From Periconia sp. R9002 (Eukaryota; Ascomycota; Dothideomycetes; Pleosporales; Periconiaceae), in the NCBI GenBank assembly GCA_023627715.1, contig JAMAHW010000063.1, positions 62,001-126,000 on the forward strand: DNA of 64,000 nucleotides, in the 5' to 3' direction. Positions within the stretch are counted from its first letter, which is position 1. Every line of letters begins with the position of its first letter. Shown here piece by piece: positions 34,048 to 45,995 of this stretch. The notes below the pieces were generated by a model. That model saw nothing but the letters and a program-made list of their open reading frames with translations. It had not been told where the DNA came from and searched no databases. The position numbers and the translations under genes were made by a program.

Positions 34048-34465
34048 GATGGAGGGTGTGGTAGGAGGAAAGGCGGACAGGTGCAATTGAATATTCTTCT
34101 TATGCCTCGTCAACAGGCGCAAAGAGTCATACGCCCGATGTCAAGCCAAACCGAAATTTTGGTCTCTTATCGAATGCGTCAACCAACCTATCGGCAGAAT
34201 CTGGGGAACTGGTTCAACGTGAGCGTCCGACCCCTGCCTAGCGCGTCTTGGCCTGTCTTTCAGCGTGACGAGTCCTCAGCCACACTCAGAGCCAATCAAT
34301 GCCAGGGCCCAGATGATGACGCCGTCTACAGCTCAGGACGCCTATTATATCACCACCCTAGGAAACTGCTTGATTCTACCAGTGTACCCTCATACATCCC
34401 ATTCTATGAATTAAAGACCGCGCATGAGCTGTGTCTCCTGCTCCTCGACCCACCCAACCCCCACC
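34048..34465. promoter_or_regulatory. Divergent promoter, argB / Tag1-like gene
   Basis: 418 bases between opposite start codons. Besides the TGACTC half-site I see no strong element. The Tag1-like start has a good context (CCACCATGG). Confidence 0.45.
34124..34129 (-). promoter_or_regulatory. Gcn4/CPC1-like TGACTC half-site upstream of argB
   Basis: Reads TGACTCT on the minus strand, one base off the TGASTCA consensus, about 77 bases upstream of the argB ATG. General amino acid control of arginine genes is well known in fungi; binding here is inferred only. Confidence 0.35.
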
Positions 34466-37317
34466 ATGGACTCACCCGAAGACCAATGGGCCTCGACCGC
34501 TACGCCGAGCTCGCGCCCGGCTTCTCACAAGTCGACTCGATCCTCTCGATCCGCACGCTCACAGCCCTCAAGTAGACCGACAGAGGCAACCCCTCTGTTA
34601 TCCAGAGAGCATAACGAAGAAGAGAACGAGGATGAAGAACATGCGACGGCAACAACGTCGCTGTTGCGCTCCTTGACTGGCGGAGCCAAGGAGGGTGGCA
34701 ATACGCCTTTCTGGAAGAAACGATGGCCCAGCATACTGGCCTTGCTTGTGTTGTGTATAGCTGTTGTCTTGATAATGCTCGGTTTTCTGGCCTCCGAGGG
34801 AATCGAGGAGTATGCCATGCAGGCAGCCGACTTCAAGCCCACCAAACTATCTCTGGACTCGTTGACCGGAGATGGAGTAAAGGTGCGCGTCGAAGGGGAT
34901 TTCACCATGGATGCTTCAAAGGTCCATAAGCAGAGTGTCAGAAACTTGGGCCGATTGGGAACGTGGATCGCAAGCGAGGTTGAGACAGGCTCTTCAAAGG
35001 TTGATGTATACATGCCGGAATATGATAACATTTTAGTTGGCAGCGCTCTGATTCCGGCTATCAAAGTCAGTATTCGGAACGGCCATACTACTCACATTTC
35101 ATTCCTTGCCGATCTGAAGCCGGGACCATTCGACCAACTGCGCAACGTGGCCAACGACTGGATAGATGGCCGATTAGGTCAAATACGACTAAAGGGCAAG
35201 GCCCAAGTACCTCTCAAATCTGGCCTTCTTCATCTCGGAAAACAGACTATAGAGGAATCTTTGGTGTTCAAAGGTAGGCCTTTCGCCGGGGTTGTGGCAT
35301 AACTGATACTATCGTGCTAACAGTTCCTCAACTGCAGGACACGACCTTCCTACGCTTCCTCGGTACAACATCACAAAGCTCAACCTCCGAGAAGCCCACG
35401 ATGGACACAAAGGAATGGGCGCGGATGCTTCCATTGTGGTGACAAACGGCTTTCCCGTCCGACTCGATGTACCGCCTGTTGCGGTAGACGTACTCGTTGA
35501 CGGCTGCACGCAAGCAGACCATATCACAGTTGGCACCGCGGAATCTCAAAAGTTGGAGATCAAGCCGAATACCGATTTGGAGGTCAACGTGACTGGAAGA
35601 GTAGAGAAATTGCCAGATTCCCTCACTGAGGTATGCCCGGACTCTGCTAAATCGCCACTGGATGCTTTCATAGGCGACTACATGCAAGGCCAGGATGCGA
35701 CCATCTACATTAAATGTTGCAAGTTTCCTGATCCAAGCACACCGAAATGGGCCGGAGACTTGTTAAAGGACATCACAGTCAAAGTGCCCTTTGCTGGGCG
35801 TGACATGGGCAATCTTATCAAAAATTTTACCATGGCCAATGTTCATTTTAGTCTTCCGGATCCCTTTGCAGATGAAGACAGCCCTGACGCCTCGCCCAAG
35901 ATATCCGCGGTGGTGAAGGTGAACATCGGTTTGCCACATGAAATGAATTTCCCGTTGGACGTCAGCCGGGTCAGGGCCGACTCAGATATTTACTACCAAG
36001 GCAAAATCCTCGGAAAGCTCGACTTGAAAAAATGGCAGCACGCTAATTCGACGAGGATTGATGCACGAGAGAAGGGAGAGTCGACGCTTCTGGTGGAATC
36101 TGACATTGAAAATGCTCCCATCAACATCGTCGATAACGATCTTTTCAGCGAAGTTGTTCAGGCTTTGATCTTTGGCCGCCGGCCGGTCATGATGGACATC
36201 AAGGCGAAAGTGGGTGTCAAAGTGGAAACTCCTCTGGGCGAGCTTGTGGTGAAGGATATACCCGCTGAAGGTGTTGTTCCGGTCAAACGTTCGTGACCCA
36301 GTTCGTGAACCATATGGAACCCTTGTTCCAGCCTTTTGCTAACCTGTGGTTCAGCTATTGGAAGCCACAACGGTAGCAACGACGTGAGCAATTTTGCCCC
36401 GAAAATTGGAAACCTTTCAATCGTCGAAACCTCACCGACATCTCTTGTACTGCAAGCTCATGCAAACATCACCAATCCTACCAACTACTCCGCTACTGTA
36501 CCCTATTTCAACATCAACGTTCTCGTTAATGAAACTGTTGTTGGTCAGGCGACCGTAAAGAATATGGAGGTTCATCCTGGAAACAACACTAACATCATGG
36601 TCACTGTGGTGTGGGACCCCTTCACTCATAGCGGCGAGGCGGGGAAGGCCATTGGGAGCGAATTTCTTTCCCAATACATTTCTGGTACGTATCCCAGCTC
36701 CCGCTCAAACGGTCGATCCTTAGGGATCACAATCTGGGCAATGTAAAGCAAAAGCTAAACAAACACAAGGCTACAACGTTTCGTTCACTTTTCAAACCCA
36801 CAACAACACAATTCCTTCCCAGCCCGGCTTAGGCGAAGTTCTTTCCCATTTCCCCATTACAGTCCCAGCACCTAGCATATCAGGCCCTAAGAATCCTGAA
36901 GACCCTGAAGACCCTGACGACGGCGACGACGGCGATGACTCGGGCCGGAAGCGCAGTCACTTCATCCGCGGGGCAACTATGCACATTATCTCTTCCACCG
37001 CGCTCTTCACTCTCGCCTCCCCCTTCCGTTCCACCGTAATTTACATCACTGCCCTCAACGCGACCGCATATCACGACGGTCATCAGGCTGGAGTCATCAA
37101 CTACGACATCCCATTCGCGGTACCGCCAGGCCTGTCCGAGTCGCCTCGACTCCCTGTCAGTTGGAGCTTGGGCAGCATCGGCTACGACGCCATCAGAAAG
37201 GCGCTCGGCGGCACATTGAAGCTCAAGGCTTATGCGGATGTTGGGGTGCGCATCGGGGAGTGGAGGGAGCAGATTTGGTATCAGGGTGGTAGCATTGGAG
37301 CGCATGTACGACTATGA
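34466..37317 (+). CDS. Tag1-like vacuolar membrane protein (DUF3712)
   Basis: Four exons: 34466-35273, 35338-36288, 36355-36684, 36770-37317; 878 residues. The first ~85 residues are cytosolic and Ser/Glu-rich, and include E-ATPLL (E40 to L45), an acidic dileucine motif of the kind used for AP-3 sorting to the vacuole. One transmembrane helix follows (about 89-109, ILALLVLCIAVVLIMLGFLA). The rest is a large lumenal region of repeated beta-rich domains with many N-glycosylation sequons (NYSAT, NETV, NNTN, NVSF). Short conserved strings include GLLHLGK, FKGHDLPTLPRYNITKL and VPVKPIGSHNGS, the last fixed by the intron 2 choice. The family includes yeast Tag1 (YLR173W), a vacuolar protein involved in ending autophagy; many databases name homologues only as DUF3712. 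The C-terminal extension after about residue 740 has an Asp/Pro run (EDPEDPDDGDDGDD) and is less conserved. Intron 2 has a competing donor at 36271. Confidence 0.85.
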
Positions 37318-39244
37318 TTGATGGTGAAACAATTTTTTTTTTTTACAGAGAAGGGGCCAGAAACGAAACGAACAACACAAACTGAAGACGAGTATCATCC
37401 AAGCGTGTTTTCCTATTCTCGCCCTGGTATACATGCAACACCACTTCCTCGCCCCTCCCCCTAACGTGGCGTACAGTTCCTATGGCTATGGGGTGTTGGG
37501 TATTCTTGATAAGAAGTAAGTGTATGTTTTACATCCTAGGGCTGGCTGGGTGCTGTTTTCTCGGCGAACGGCTGGGTCTTTATTTTTTTTATCATTTGTG
37601 GTTTTCTTTGGATTCCCCGGTATTGGACGATGGGAGTATGTAGTGTTATATACAAACATGCACACACACATATTTGTACATATGCGTCTGCACGTCAAGT
37701 CGTAGCGTTGTGCTTGTAGCTTTGTCTTCCCTTTTTTTTTGTTTTGTTTTGGTGGACGGTGACATTATAGGCGACAAACGGCAACGATAGATACCAGTGT
37801 TGTTAAGCAAGCAAGCAATCAATCAAGGCGTTTTCTTTAAGAATATAAAATATGCAACGTTCTTGCTCGGAGAAGACGTGCTTTTCAAAAGTCTTTTGCC
37901 TTCTCGGTTGTTTTGCGTCTTTAGTCTGGCTGGTTTCCTTCAAAGTTGTGTTGTTTTGAGAATGGTAGACAGTGTGAGAGGTACTACATAGGGGATTTCG
38001 AGGAGGGACGGGTGTTTGGTGAATTCTGTCTGTCGTGCAGATGCCTTTGCGAGGGTTCGGGTATGGATGGAATGGAAAGGAAAGGAGAGAAAGATGGTGT
38101 CAAAAAAGGTGGGAAGGGGAGGGGTTTAGGAAGCCATACTTTTTTCCTCAACTTTTGTATGAAGAATCTAATCTGCAAATTTCATGATGTGCCTCCACGT
38201 CAAGCCGTGCTCTAAATTAACTAGTCAGGGTGGATACAAAATATATACTCTGGAGATAAGTTGAATCAATCTCCTTCCGTGTTTCCTCTTCTCTTTTCAA
38301 AAAGGTTTTCTCCAACTCGCCAGGGTCCTTTCTTGCATACATGTACATATGTAGTATTTGTACATTTGTGAGAAGTACAAACACGATCAAACGGAACAAA
38401 ACACGAAATTTGAAGCACAGGATCATAGGCTAAAGTTGCAATTTCTTCGAATATCTGTAGTGAAATATGAAGTATTTTACATATGGGATAGTCATGGGGA
38501 AATATAGCAGAAGGGGGGTAATGGAGACGGAGGAGGGATTCGAAGTGTGTGCGCGCGTTCAAGCATGAGGCTACAAATGATCATCATGTGAGAACGACGG
38601 AGTGTCGAAGGGGAAAAAAAAAGTTGAAAGTCCTCCGTCAGGTCATGTTGAAATGCAAGGATGGTGTGAAACAAGGACGTCCTATTCTCCTAAGCGCCGT
38701 CGAAATGCAGTTCTGACCGGTCAGTGTCAGATCCAGGGTTAGATGTCAGATCCAGGAACCGTTGAACGATACATGTACTCAGACGTCATCATCCTTGAAA
38801 AGATTTCACCCAGCGGATATTTGATTCGAAATGGCTCTACGTGAAAACAAAAAAAATTGCAGCCTTGTAGATTGTTCAGCTCGATCTGGCGCGAAAGAGC
38901 GAGAGGCTTCGTGGCTGAGTTGAGCACTGTGCGCAGCCATCGACCCGATTGGGAAGCACGACAACGACTCGTATGTACGCAACATCTTACTCTGCGCACA
39001 TGCATGGATCCGCAAGGCAGAATGATGCATTTGCAGGAACGACCGATGAAGTTCTCCTGGGTGTTCGTAATGCACGGATGCTATGCCGAATCAGTCACAT
39101 CTTGATAATGTTCCCGCGGTTGACTTATGATTTCATCCATATCCGAAATTGGATAGTGATTGCATGCACGTAGCGAGAAGATGGATTCTACCCACATCGT
39201 TGGAATTTTTCTGCCTTGAAGGATTCGCACAGCATGATTCGCAG
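37318..39244. other. Convergent intergenic region, Tag1-like / YVH1
   Basis: 1.9 kb between converging 3' ends. It contains T-homopolymers at 37331-37344 and near 37.73 kb, G/T-skewed sequence at 37.5-38.1 kb, and a 13-base direct repeat at 38725/38744. No gene is supportable. Confidence 0.45.
38725..38756. repeat. 13-base direct repeat, 19-base period
   Basis: TGTCAGATCCAGG occurs at 38725-38737 and again at 38744-38756. It may be a local duplication; no known element is recognised. Confidence 0.6.
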
Positions 39245-40421
39245 CTACAAATTGTTGCTACCAGGCGGTCGCCGAATCTCGGTCATGGTGCTCTTCTTGC
39301 TCTCATCAATACGGCTTTTGGCCAGGCTGATCCCGGGTACCACCCATTCGCTGCAACTACACTGCATACCTTGCCAGGCGTACTTGCCCACATTAGTATT
39401 GCATTTGGGGCATTCGAGCCGGCCGTCCAGTTTCCCTTGCTCCAGCTCGGGACGCATCCACGATAATGGATCCAGGAAGTAATGGGCGCAGTCTGAAGGA
39501 GGCTTGTTGGTCCTGTTGTTGAACATGGTAGTGGGTGTGTGAGGAATGAGGAATTGAGACGTCGCAAGCGGGCGTCTGTAAATTGAAAAAAAGTAAGTAC
39601 ACAAACACCGATGGTATCCCTGACGGGAACATGGGCGTCTCCTTTCCTCTACATACCTGCATTTACGGCATCTCAGCTCAAAACTCGGAGTTTGGTCGGT
39701 GACGTGCTCGTCCTCGAAGCGAATCTTTTCGGCTTCAGGGGCTTGTCCGCAAGCACGACTGAGTTCAATTTCACGCTGGTAGACCCATCGCTGATATGCG
39801 GGGGTCTCCTCAACGTTATCGGGGGTGTGCATCTGACCATAGAGCTCCAGTTGCTTCATGAAACCGTCATTGGGTTCGACGATGGATCGTGCCTGGCGTA
39901 CCTGGTCCAAGGCTTCCGAGACACTGATGCTGTACTTGTGCATCAAATAGGCGATGACACAAGTGGCTGATCGTGATTTGCCCATGGCACTAGAGGGAGA
40001 GAAAATTGGCACAATTCAAGTTGAATCATGCACACTTGGACTTACCAGTGAACAAGGACTCCGCCGCCACCATCAAGACCTTCTTGAATGAAGCGATTGG
40101 TGGCCGGAAAGTGCTCCAATAAGTTTTCATCTTCGACATCGTCTACCTCAACGACCATGTGCTTGAAGGGGGCGAAGAGATCTTGGTCTAGAGGCAGGCG
40201 GAGCACCGATAGGACGTGGGTGATGTTGGCCTGCTGGAGAGCATCACGGCGGCGCAGGGTGAAGATGCTATTACTCGCGCTGGTTAGTTCACCCTCCTAT
40301 CCCATGGATGGTGAAACGGCAAAAAGGATCGGCAAGCAAAATACCGAGGGTGAAGGGTGTGAGGTACTCACCCGCCTATGAAAAGGTTCAAATGACCAGG
40401 GACTTTGTCGATGAGGGCCAT
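39245..40421 (-). CDS. YVH1: Dual-specificity phosphatase with C-terminal zinc-binding domain
   Basis: Four exons: 40421-40372, 40267-40046, 39989-39657, 39575-39245; 311 residues. The start opens directly into the phosphatase fold ([17 protein letters not shown]), then [13 protein letters not shown], and [12 protein letters not shown] with the general-acid loop. The P-loop HCAMGKSRS has catalytic Cys91, whose codon is split TG|T by intron 2. The C-terminal zinc domain has [17 protein letters not shown] rebuilt across intron 3, [33 protein letters not shown], the Cys/His set of Yvh1. Yeast Yvh1 removes Mrt4 from pre-60S ribosomes to allow stalk assembly, using mainly the zinc domain; the phosphatase activity affects growth and sporulation. 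Length and architecture are complete. Confidence 0.95.
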
Positions 40422-41470
40422 GACGAGGGTGACCGACAATTTTCGGATGAGGTTACGAGTTGGCGTAATGGTAAGGGGTACTTAGTTAGCACAGTCGAAT
40501 GAAATATAGTTTACCAGTATCATGTATCATGACATGTACCGCGAGCGAGGGGCGGATCTAGGCGCAGGCACAGTGGTTTGAAAGAAGAGGAACATTTTTG
40601 GAGCGAGTCACGATGAAGAGTGGGACCGAGCTCTGATTGGCCAATCACGCGGCGGTATGGTTGAATGCGGCAAGACAGGCACGAGTTACATACACAGTCA
40701 CGGGGGGGACCGGCAGTGGTTAGCAACTTGATAGTGTGCACCAGAACAAATGCTACGAATTTGATGCAACGGTCCGGCGAAAGGCAGGCAGGAAGACGGT
40801 CGATGGATGGATACCTAGGGGGACGGACGGATGGATGGATTGCCCTCGGGCCAGCCCTATCTCAAGGCGATGCGAGTTCGGCGGCTGCCTTGGAGTGCCT
40901 CCGCCGGTACCGAGCCCATCGGAATGGACGCCGCCGTGGCTACGTACGTACAGTACATGCTGGTACTGTAGTATCCCATAACTTGCCTTGCGACCCGTAT
41001 GGATGTAGGTACCCGCGCCATAGTTGGGGTAGTACGGCAATGCATTACTGATTGTCACAGGAGGCGGGTAGAATGTCCTCTGACTACCACCTCTCTCCCG
41101 TCTCATGGCTTTGCTCTATGAACTCCGCGGAACGGCTAGGTAGGTGCATTCAAAGGCAAGCCAGGCAGGTAGAACGAAAAGCGATTAGTGACAGACAGAC
41201 AGCATGTATCGAATGTCCACATGCAAAGTCTAGGTGTGCCCATGGCAGGCCTTGCATCGCAAGCACTGTACGTTGGCTGCTTAAGTAGGTAGGTAGGCAC
41301 TCGTCGATGACTACCTGTGTACCTAAGGCGGGGAGTGGAACGACAGTACATAAGGCTGAAGGACAGGGCTGGCTGGCCTTCCTCTCCACGGACCTCTCCC
41401 GTTTCCGTTTCCCGCTCCAACTAGAATGCAAGCTCGTACTCGACTTGTTGACACGAACCGGCTCCCACGA

Positions 41471-41504
41471 GCACAGCACAGCACAGCACAGCACAGCGCA
41501 GCAC
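41471..41504. repeat. GCACA pentanucleotide array
   Basis: Six or so tandem GCACA/GCACAG-like units, ending imperfectly. Confidence 0.85.
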
Positions 41505-42262
41505 GACAGGCTTTGTTGGACGGGAGCCGCTGGGTTGGGGCAGCCCGATGCGGTGCCGTGCAGTGCCGTGCATCGCGGTTTGGTGATGCAGGCATGGGGC
41601 GGGGAGGAGAGAGAGGTTGAGAGAGAATGGGCGGTCTGTCTGCCCATGACGCTGGCTGGCTGCTTGCTTGCTGCTGGCGTCGAGGCGGGGACGTGGGACG
41701 TGGGACGTGCAGAGGAGCGGCCAAGGATCAAGGATCAAGAAACGGAGCATCCCGTATATCCTTAAGGGCTTGGTGTTAAGGTAGGTAGGTAATGAGGGAT
41801 CCAGGTACCTACTTGTATCCACGTACACGTAGCTATCCATCTCTTGAATACTTGGACCTGTGTAGTTGGCTGCCTGGCTACATGATGTGCACATACATGT
41901 AGTGGTAGAGAGAAGTGGCAGCATGTAATGTACCTCTCTCTGTACATGGCAATGGCATGTAACTAACTGACGAACTGAATACCGGCTACTCCTGCCTTGC
42001 TCGCTGCGTCCTGCCTACGTGCTGCCTGCCGACCTGCGTGCTTGCTTCCTGCCTACCCTGCCCTACCCTGCCCTGCCCTACCGCTTGTTGGTGGGCTATT
42101 ATTACATAGGACATTAGCACTCACTGGGTCCTCCCCTCCCCCTCTCTCCTCAGATTCTCACTCCCAAATTGCATGCATTCGCTCGCTCTCTTTCTCCCTC
42201 TCTCCCGACACCGCCGCCGCCACCGCCAATCCAGTCATCTTGCACTCGCTCGGTCAATTCAT

Positions 42263-42284
42263 CAAGCAAGCAAGCAAGCAAGCA
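42263..42284. repeat. AAGC tetranucleotide array
   Basis: Five tandem AAGC units in the leader side of the promoter. Confidence 0.85.
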
Positions 42285-43129
42285 GTGGCCAAGTAATTAA
42301 TTCATCATGGTCACGGCCTCTGTCCGGACCAGATCCCATCTCGTTGTCGGCCCCGTCACGTCACGGCACGGCACGGCGCGCCATGTAGAGGCATGGATGG
42401 ACGTGTAATCCTGTCGGGGGTCATGGTTAGAAACCGCACTGTACCTAGATTCGGAATACTGTAGATGGCTGCAAAATGAATGATCAATTGCCCCCCTCCC
42501 CCCCGGCGTGTGCATGATGGTAGGCAAGCAGGGCGGTGGCGGCGCGCGCGTCGGACAGTGAGAGATTGAATGACAGACTGAAGCTCAGCGTTCGCCCGGG
42601 CATGGCCTCCCGACACGGTGGGTGTCGAGTAAGAAAAGGCATTCGATTCCCACATCGACTCCCCCATGCGTCCCCTGCCACATCCACCATCCAAACCACG
42701 CAGCCAATCGAAGCAGAGGCCAGGCCAGAGCAGCATACACCCCGACAGGGCACGCCTCTGCTCTTTTACTTACCTCTCCGTCTCTCTCTGCCTTTTCTCT
42801 CCCTCCCCTCCCATCCCTCTCTCTCATACCTATAATTACGTTGTTGCCCCTGCCGCTGCTGTCATCTTTCTACTTCCTACCGCTGCTACTGCTACTGCTA
42901 CTACTCGTCGACTCTTTCTCCTCTATACCCTCCTCTCCTCTCCTCGCCCCCCCTCTCCCCTCGACTTCCTCCACCCCGCCGCGGGCCTTTCAACAAACCG
43001 GTTCATTCCTTTAACCCTGAGCCCTAAGGCTGCTCTACCCTGCCAGACCGGTTTTTTTTCTCCTGCCCTGAGCCCTGTCCTGGCCAGGCACGACCGCCCG
43101 CGCGCCGAAGCATCTGCGCTTGGTGTGCT

Positions 43130-43143
43130 CCCCCCCCCCCCCC
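43130..43143. repeat. C homopolymer of 14 bases
   Basis: Fourteen consecutive C, followed by two CACTTT units. The length may vary between reads. Confidence 0.8.
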
Positions 43144-43640
43144 ACTTTCACTTTCACTGCCACTGCCACAGCACGTTGTGTGTATGTATGGGGGCGTGTG
43201 TGTGAATTGCTCTGAGGTGTTACCATGTCCCATGCGCCTTCGACACACCACTCACTGTAGCCGCCCGTCATACGAGCAGCTAGTCCCAGCCCCAAGCCCA
43301 GCCCACGCGCAGTGCAGCCGAATCGTTTCCTGCCTCCGCCCTATTGTGTCCTGACTTGGTTCCGCTTCATCCCCTTTCCAGCTGCGCTGCGAGCTGTTTG
43401 CTGCTGTAATTGCTGCTCCTGCGTGGCGGTTCAGCTTGACACGGAAGAGCCGCACGCCTTATCAGCCCTACCACCGAGGCTTGGACCCTTCCACGTTAGC
43501 TTCTTCGCTCCCTTGGGCCTGTGCGCTTCCGCATACTCTGCCGTCCCATACCCGCTCAGCAGCCTAGGGCAACAAAAAAAAAAGAGTCGTCGTGACAGAA
43601 CAGAAGAGGAGGATAGCAACCACCCCCCGACGCACTGCAC

Positions 43641-43700
43641 CCCCTCCCCTTTGCTGCACTTGACTGCACTGACTTGACTGCACTGCACTGCATTGCATCG
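43641..43700. repeat. Degenerate TGCACT/TGACT tract before the C2H2 gene
   Basis: Repeated TGCACT, TGACT and TGCAT words in close succession, about 85-140 bases upstream of the C2H2 start codon. Confidence 0.6.
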
Positions 43701-43782
43701 CACGGCATTTATTGGACTGCATTCGCCCACTGCCCGCCCACGCCGCTGCTTCGGCTGCCTCTTGCTCCTTGGTGCGGCCGGC

Positions 43783-45995
43783 ATGACCACGCCAATGTCT
43801 CCCGCCAGCTCCACCCCCAGTATCCAGATATATGATACCGCCTCTTCTTTCCACCGCTATTCCATGCCCCATCACCACCGCCCGTCTGAAGCCATGCCCA
43901 TTCCTCGAGCCCGCGACGAGGTCCCTCCTCCCTTGCCTCCGCCCCGGAACCTGGACCTGAGCGAGGAAGATGCCGGGTGGAAATGGGGCAACACCAATTC
44001 CCCAAACGACACCGGTTTTGGTGGCCATCGCCTGGCTTCCGTCAAGCCTGGCTCGAGCTTGCTAGGCGGCTTCGCTCCCACTGGCCCACCTTTCCATGAT
44101 TCATCCAGAGACCTTCCCTTGACCAACACTCGTGCTCCTTCCCTCTCCATGTCTTTGGATGAAATGAGTTCCACAGGCAGCCCCGAAAGTGAAGACGATC
44201 ACCACCGCCGCCACCATCAACACCACCACCACCACCACCAGCAACAACAACCACAACATGCTCAACGTCGCCCCACTCTTGCTGATTACAGGTACGTGAT
44301 CTTCCCTCTCTTCCCCTCCTTCCCGCATTCTGCATCTTCCCTTTTCATGTTTGGTGCACTGCTCGATGGACACTTTTCTCACGCTGCGCAGATTCACCAG
44401 CGAGCAGCAGCTTGGCATCAAGGCCCTCAGCGACTCATCGCACAATTACGACCAGCAATTGCTTGCCAAAATCGGCGGCCCCAACACTCCCTCAAGAGCC
44501 CTAGCATCTCCTCTCTCGACGAGCGCTCAAGAGTCTGCGTCGGGCGCGCCAACGTCCTTCAACAAGCGCAATGGTCAACTGAAGCCTCTCAATGTGCCTG
44601 ATCGTCTGCAATCCTCCATCGACTCTCCCGTGTCCCGATGGCCCCCTTCTGGCGCCATATCCCCCGGCTTCACTGGCTTCCGCAGTCCCGTGTACGACTC
44701 GGGATCTGCAGATGCGCACCTACGGAGGTTCGGTAGCATTTCGACCCCTGGAACCGCTGACGATACTGCCTCTCTGCGTCGCGGGAGTTACGATCACAGC
44801 ATCTTTTCGGAATCCGAATTTGGCATTGAGGAGAACGGCATGCGCGACCTCAACATCAACGACGGCAGCCCTGCTGCGTCGGAAGATTACCAGACGGGGC
44901 CAAACGGCGGTCTGAAACGACGTGCCTCTTGCTCTCCCTCGGAAGCTGCGCGTGAGGATCGTCCCACAGGCGGTGGCAAGAATGACTTGTATCACCGCCG
45001 TTCGGCGCAGATGCTAGTCAGCCGCAATTCGCCGGCGTCACGCTTCCCAGCCTCGCAAAACTCTCTGTCATCCATCTCGAGCCTGAGCCAGCGCACGGCT
45101 TCCTTCGCTTCCTCGTTTGGGTTCTCGGCGGCGAGTAGCATGACAAGCTATAGTGGGGACCAGCGACTCTCGCCTAGCGTGCTGTCCCCCTCGGCGGAAG
45201 TAGACTTGGGCCCTGTTTCGCCATATGCAGCTAGTCGCTCTCTGAACCCTAGCCCGCGTGGTTCGCTGTCGCGGCCGCACCAGCGCGACATGGAGCCCGC
45301 CCAGATGCGCAAGATGTCGACTGACAGCGTCCTGCAGTCACGACAGAATTCCATTGTCGGCCGCCTTCCCGGCGCCTACATCTGCGAATGCTGCCCCAAG
45401 AAGCCTAAAAAATTTGACAGCGAGGAAGATCTACGGTACGTGCACTTTCTCTCTCTCTCTCTCTCTCTTGTGTATGCATGCAAGCTGACCGTTTGTTTCT
45501 AGGGTACATGAACTCGAGAAGCAGTACACATGCCAATGGTGCCCCAACCGTTTTAAAAACAAGAACGAGGCCGAGCGCCATCAGAACTCTCTCCACCTTC
45601 GGCGCCAGTCGTGGTCGTGCGCAGCGCTTGCGGGCGTGCATGCTGTGTTCCATGCCTCGCCTTCGAGCGCAGCCGACGTTTGTGGGTACTGCGGTGAGGA
45701 ATTCGCTCGCCCGGCCAATTGGGACGCCCGAACCAACCACCTAAATCACGTGCACAAGTTTGGCGAGTGCAATCAAGCAAAGAAGTTCTTCCGTGCCGAT
45801 CACTTCCGACAGCACCTGAAGCACAGCCATGCTGGGACCAGTGGGAAATGGACAAACATGCTCGAGAATGCATGTATGAAGGAGGAGCCTCCATCAAAGG
45901 AGCGCGTCGGTTCCGTAGGCGCCCTGCCTACGTCTTCTGTTGCCCCTCTCGCACCAAAACCGGATGTTATTAACGAAGTTCACGAAGAATCATGA
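43783..45995 (+). CDS. C2H2-type zinc-finger protein, fungal regulator of unknown targets
   Basis: Three exons: 43783-44291, 44392-45435, 45503-45995; 681 residues. Start chosen at MTTPMSPASSTPS; an in-frame ATG 90 bases upstream gives an unlikely leader. The first 550 residues are disordered and Ser/Pro-rich, with a His/Gln block (HHRRHHQHHHHHHQQQQ) encoded just before intron 1. The C-terminal zinc region begins YICECCPKKPKKFDSEEDLR and, across intron 2, continues VHELEKQYTCQWCPNRF and ERHQNSLHLRRQSWSC. Next comes CGYCGEEFARPANWDARTNH, a classical H-x5-H pair, and the very regular RADHFRQHLKHSHAGTSGKW. This arrangement is conserved in a fungal C2H2 family that I recognise as a pattern but cannot name. 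DNA binding and nuclear location are inferred. A CT microsatellite fills part of intron 2. Confidence 0.88.
45448..45468. repeat. CT dinucleotide microsatellite in C2H2-gene intron 2
   Basis: About ten CT units within the 67-base intron 45436-45502, between donor and branch region. Confidence 0.85.

Larger units (their letters stand above)
40422..43782. other. Long divergent promoter region, YVH1 / C2H2 zinc-finger gene
   Basis: 3.4 kb with no supportable gene. It is rich in simple sequence: TAGGTAGG runs near 41.28 and 41.78 kb, a GCACA array at 41471-41504, an AAGC array at 42263-42284, a C14 homopolymer at 43130-43143, and a TGCACT-type tract at 43641-43700. The + strand is C/T-rich from 42.75 kb on, as in a long 5' leader. 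Open frames up to 190 codons are low-complexity artefacts. Confidence 0.5.

Noticed and set aside
41307..41765. 152- and 193-codon frames around the GCACA array
   Set aside because: Simple repeats keep several frames open at once on both strands; the translations are low-complexity.
43693..43782. Upstream in-frame ATG of the C2H2 gene
   Set aside because: It would add 30 residues rich in Cys/Leu from the TGCACT repeat tract; the ATG at 43783 fits the low-complexity but acceptable N-terminus better.
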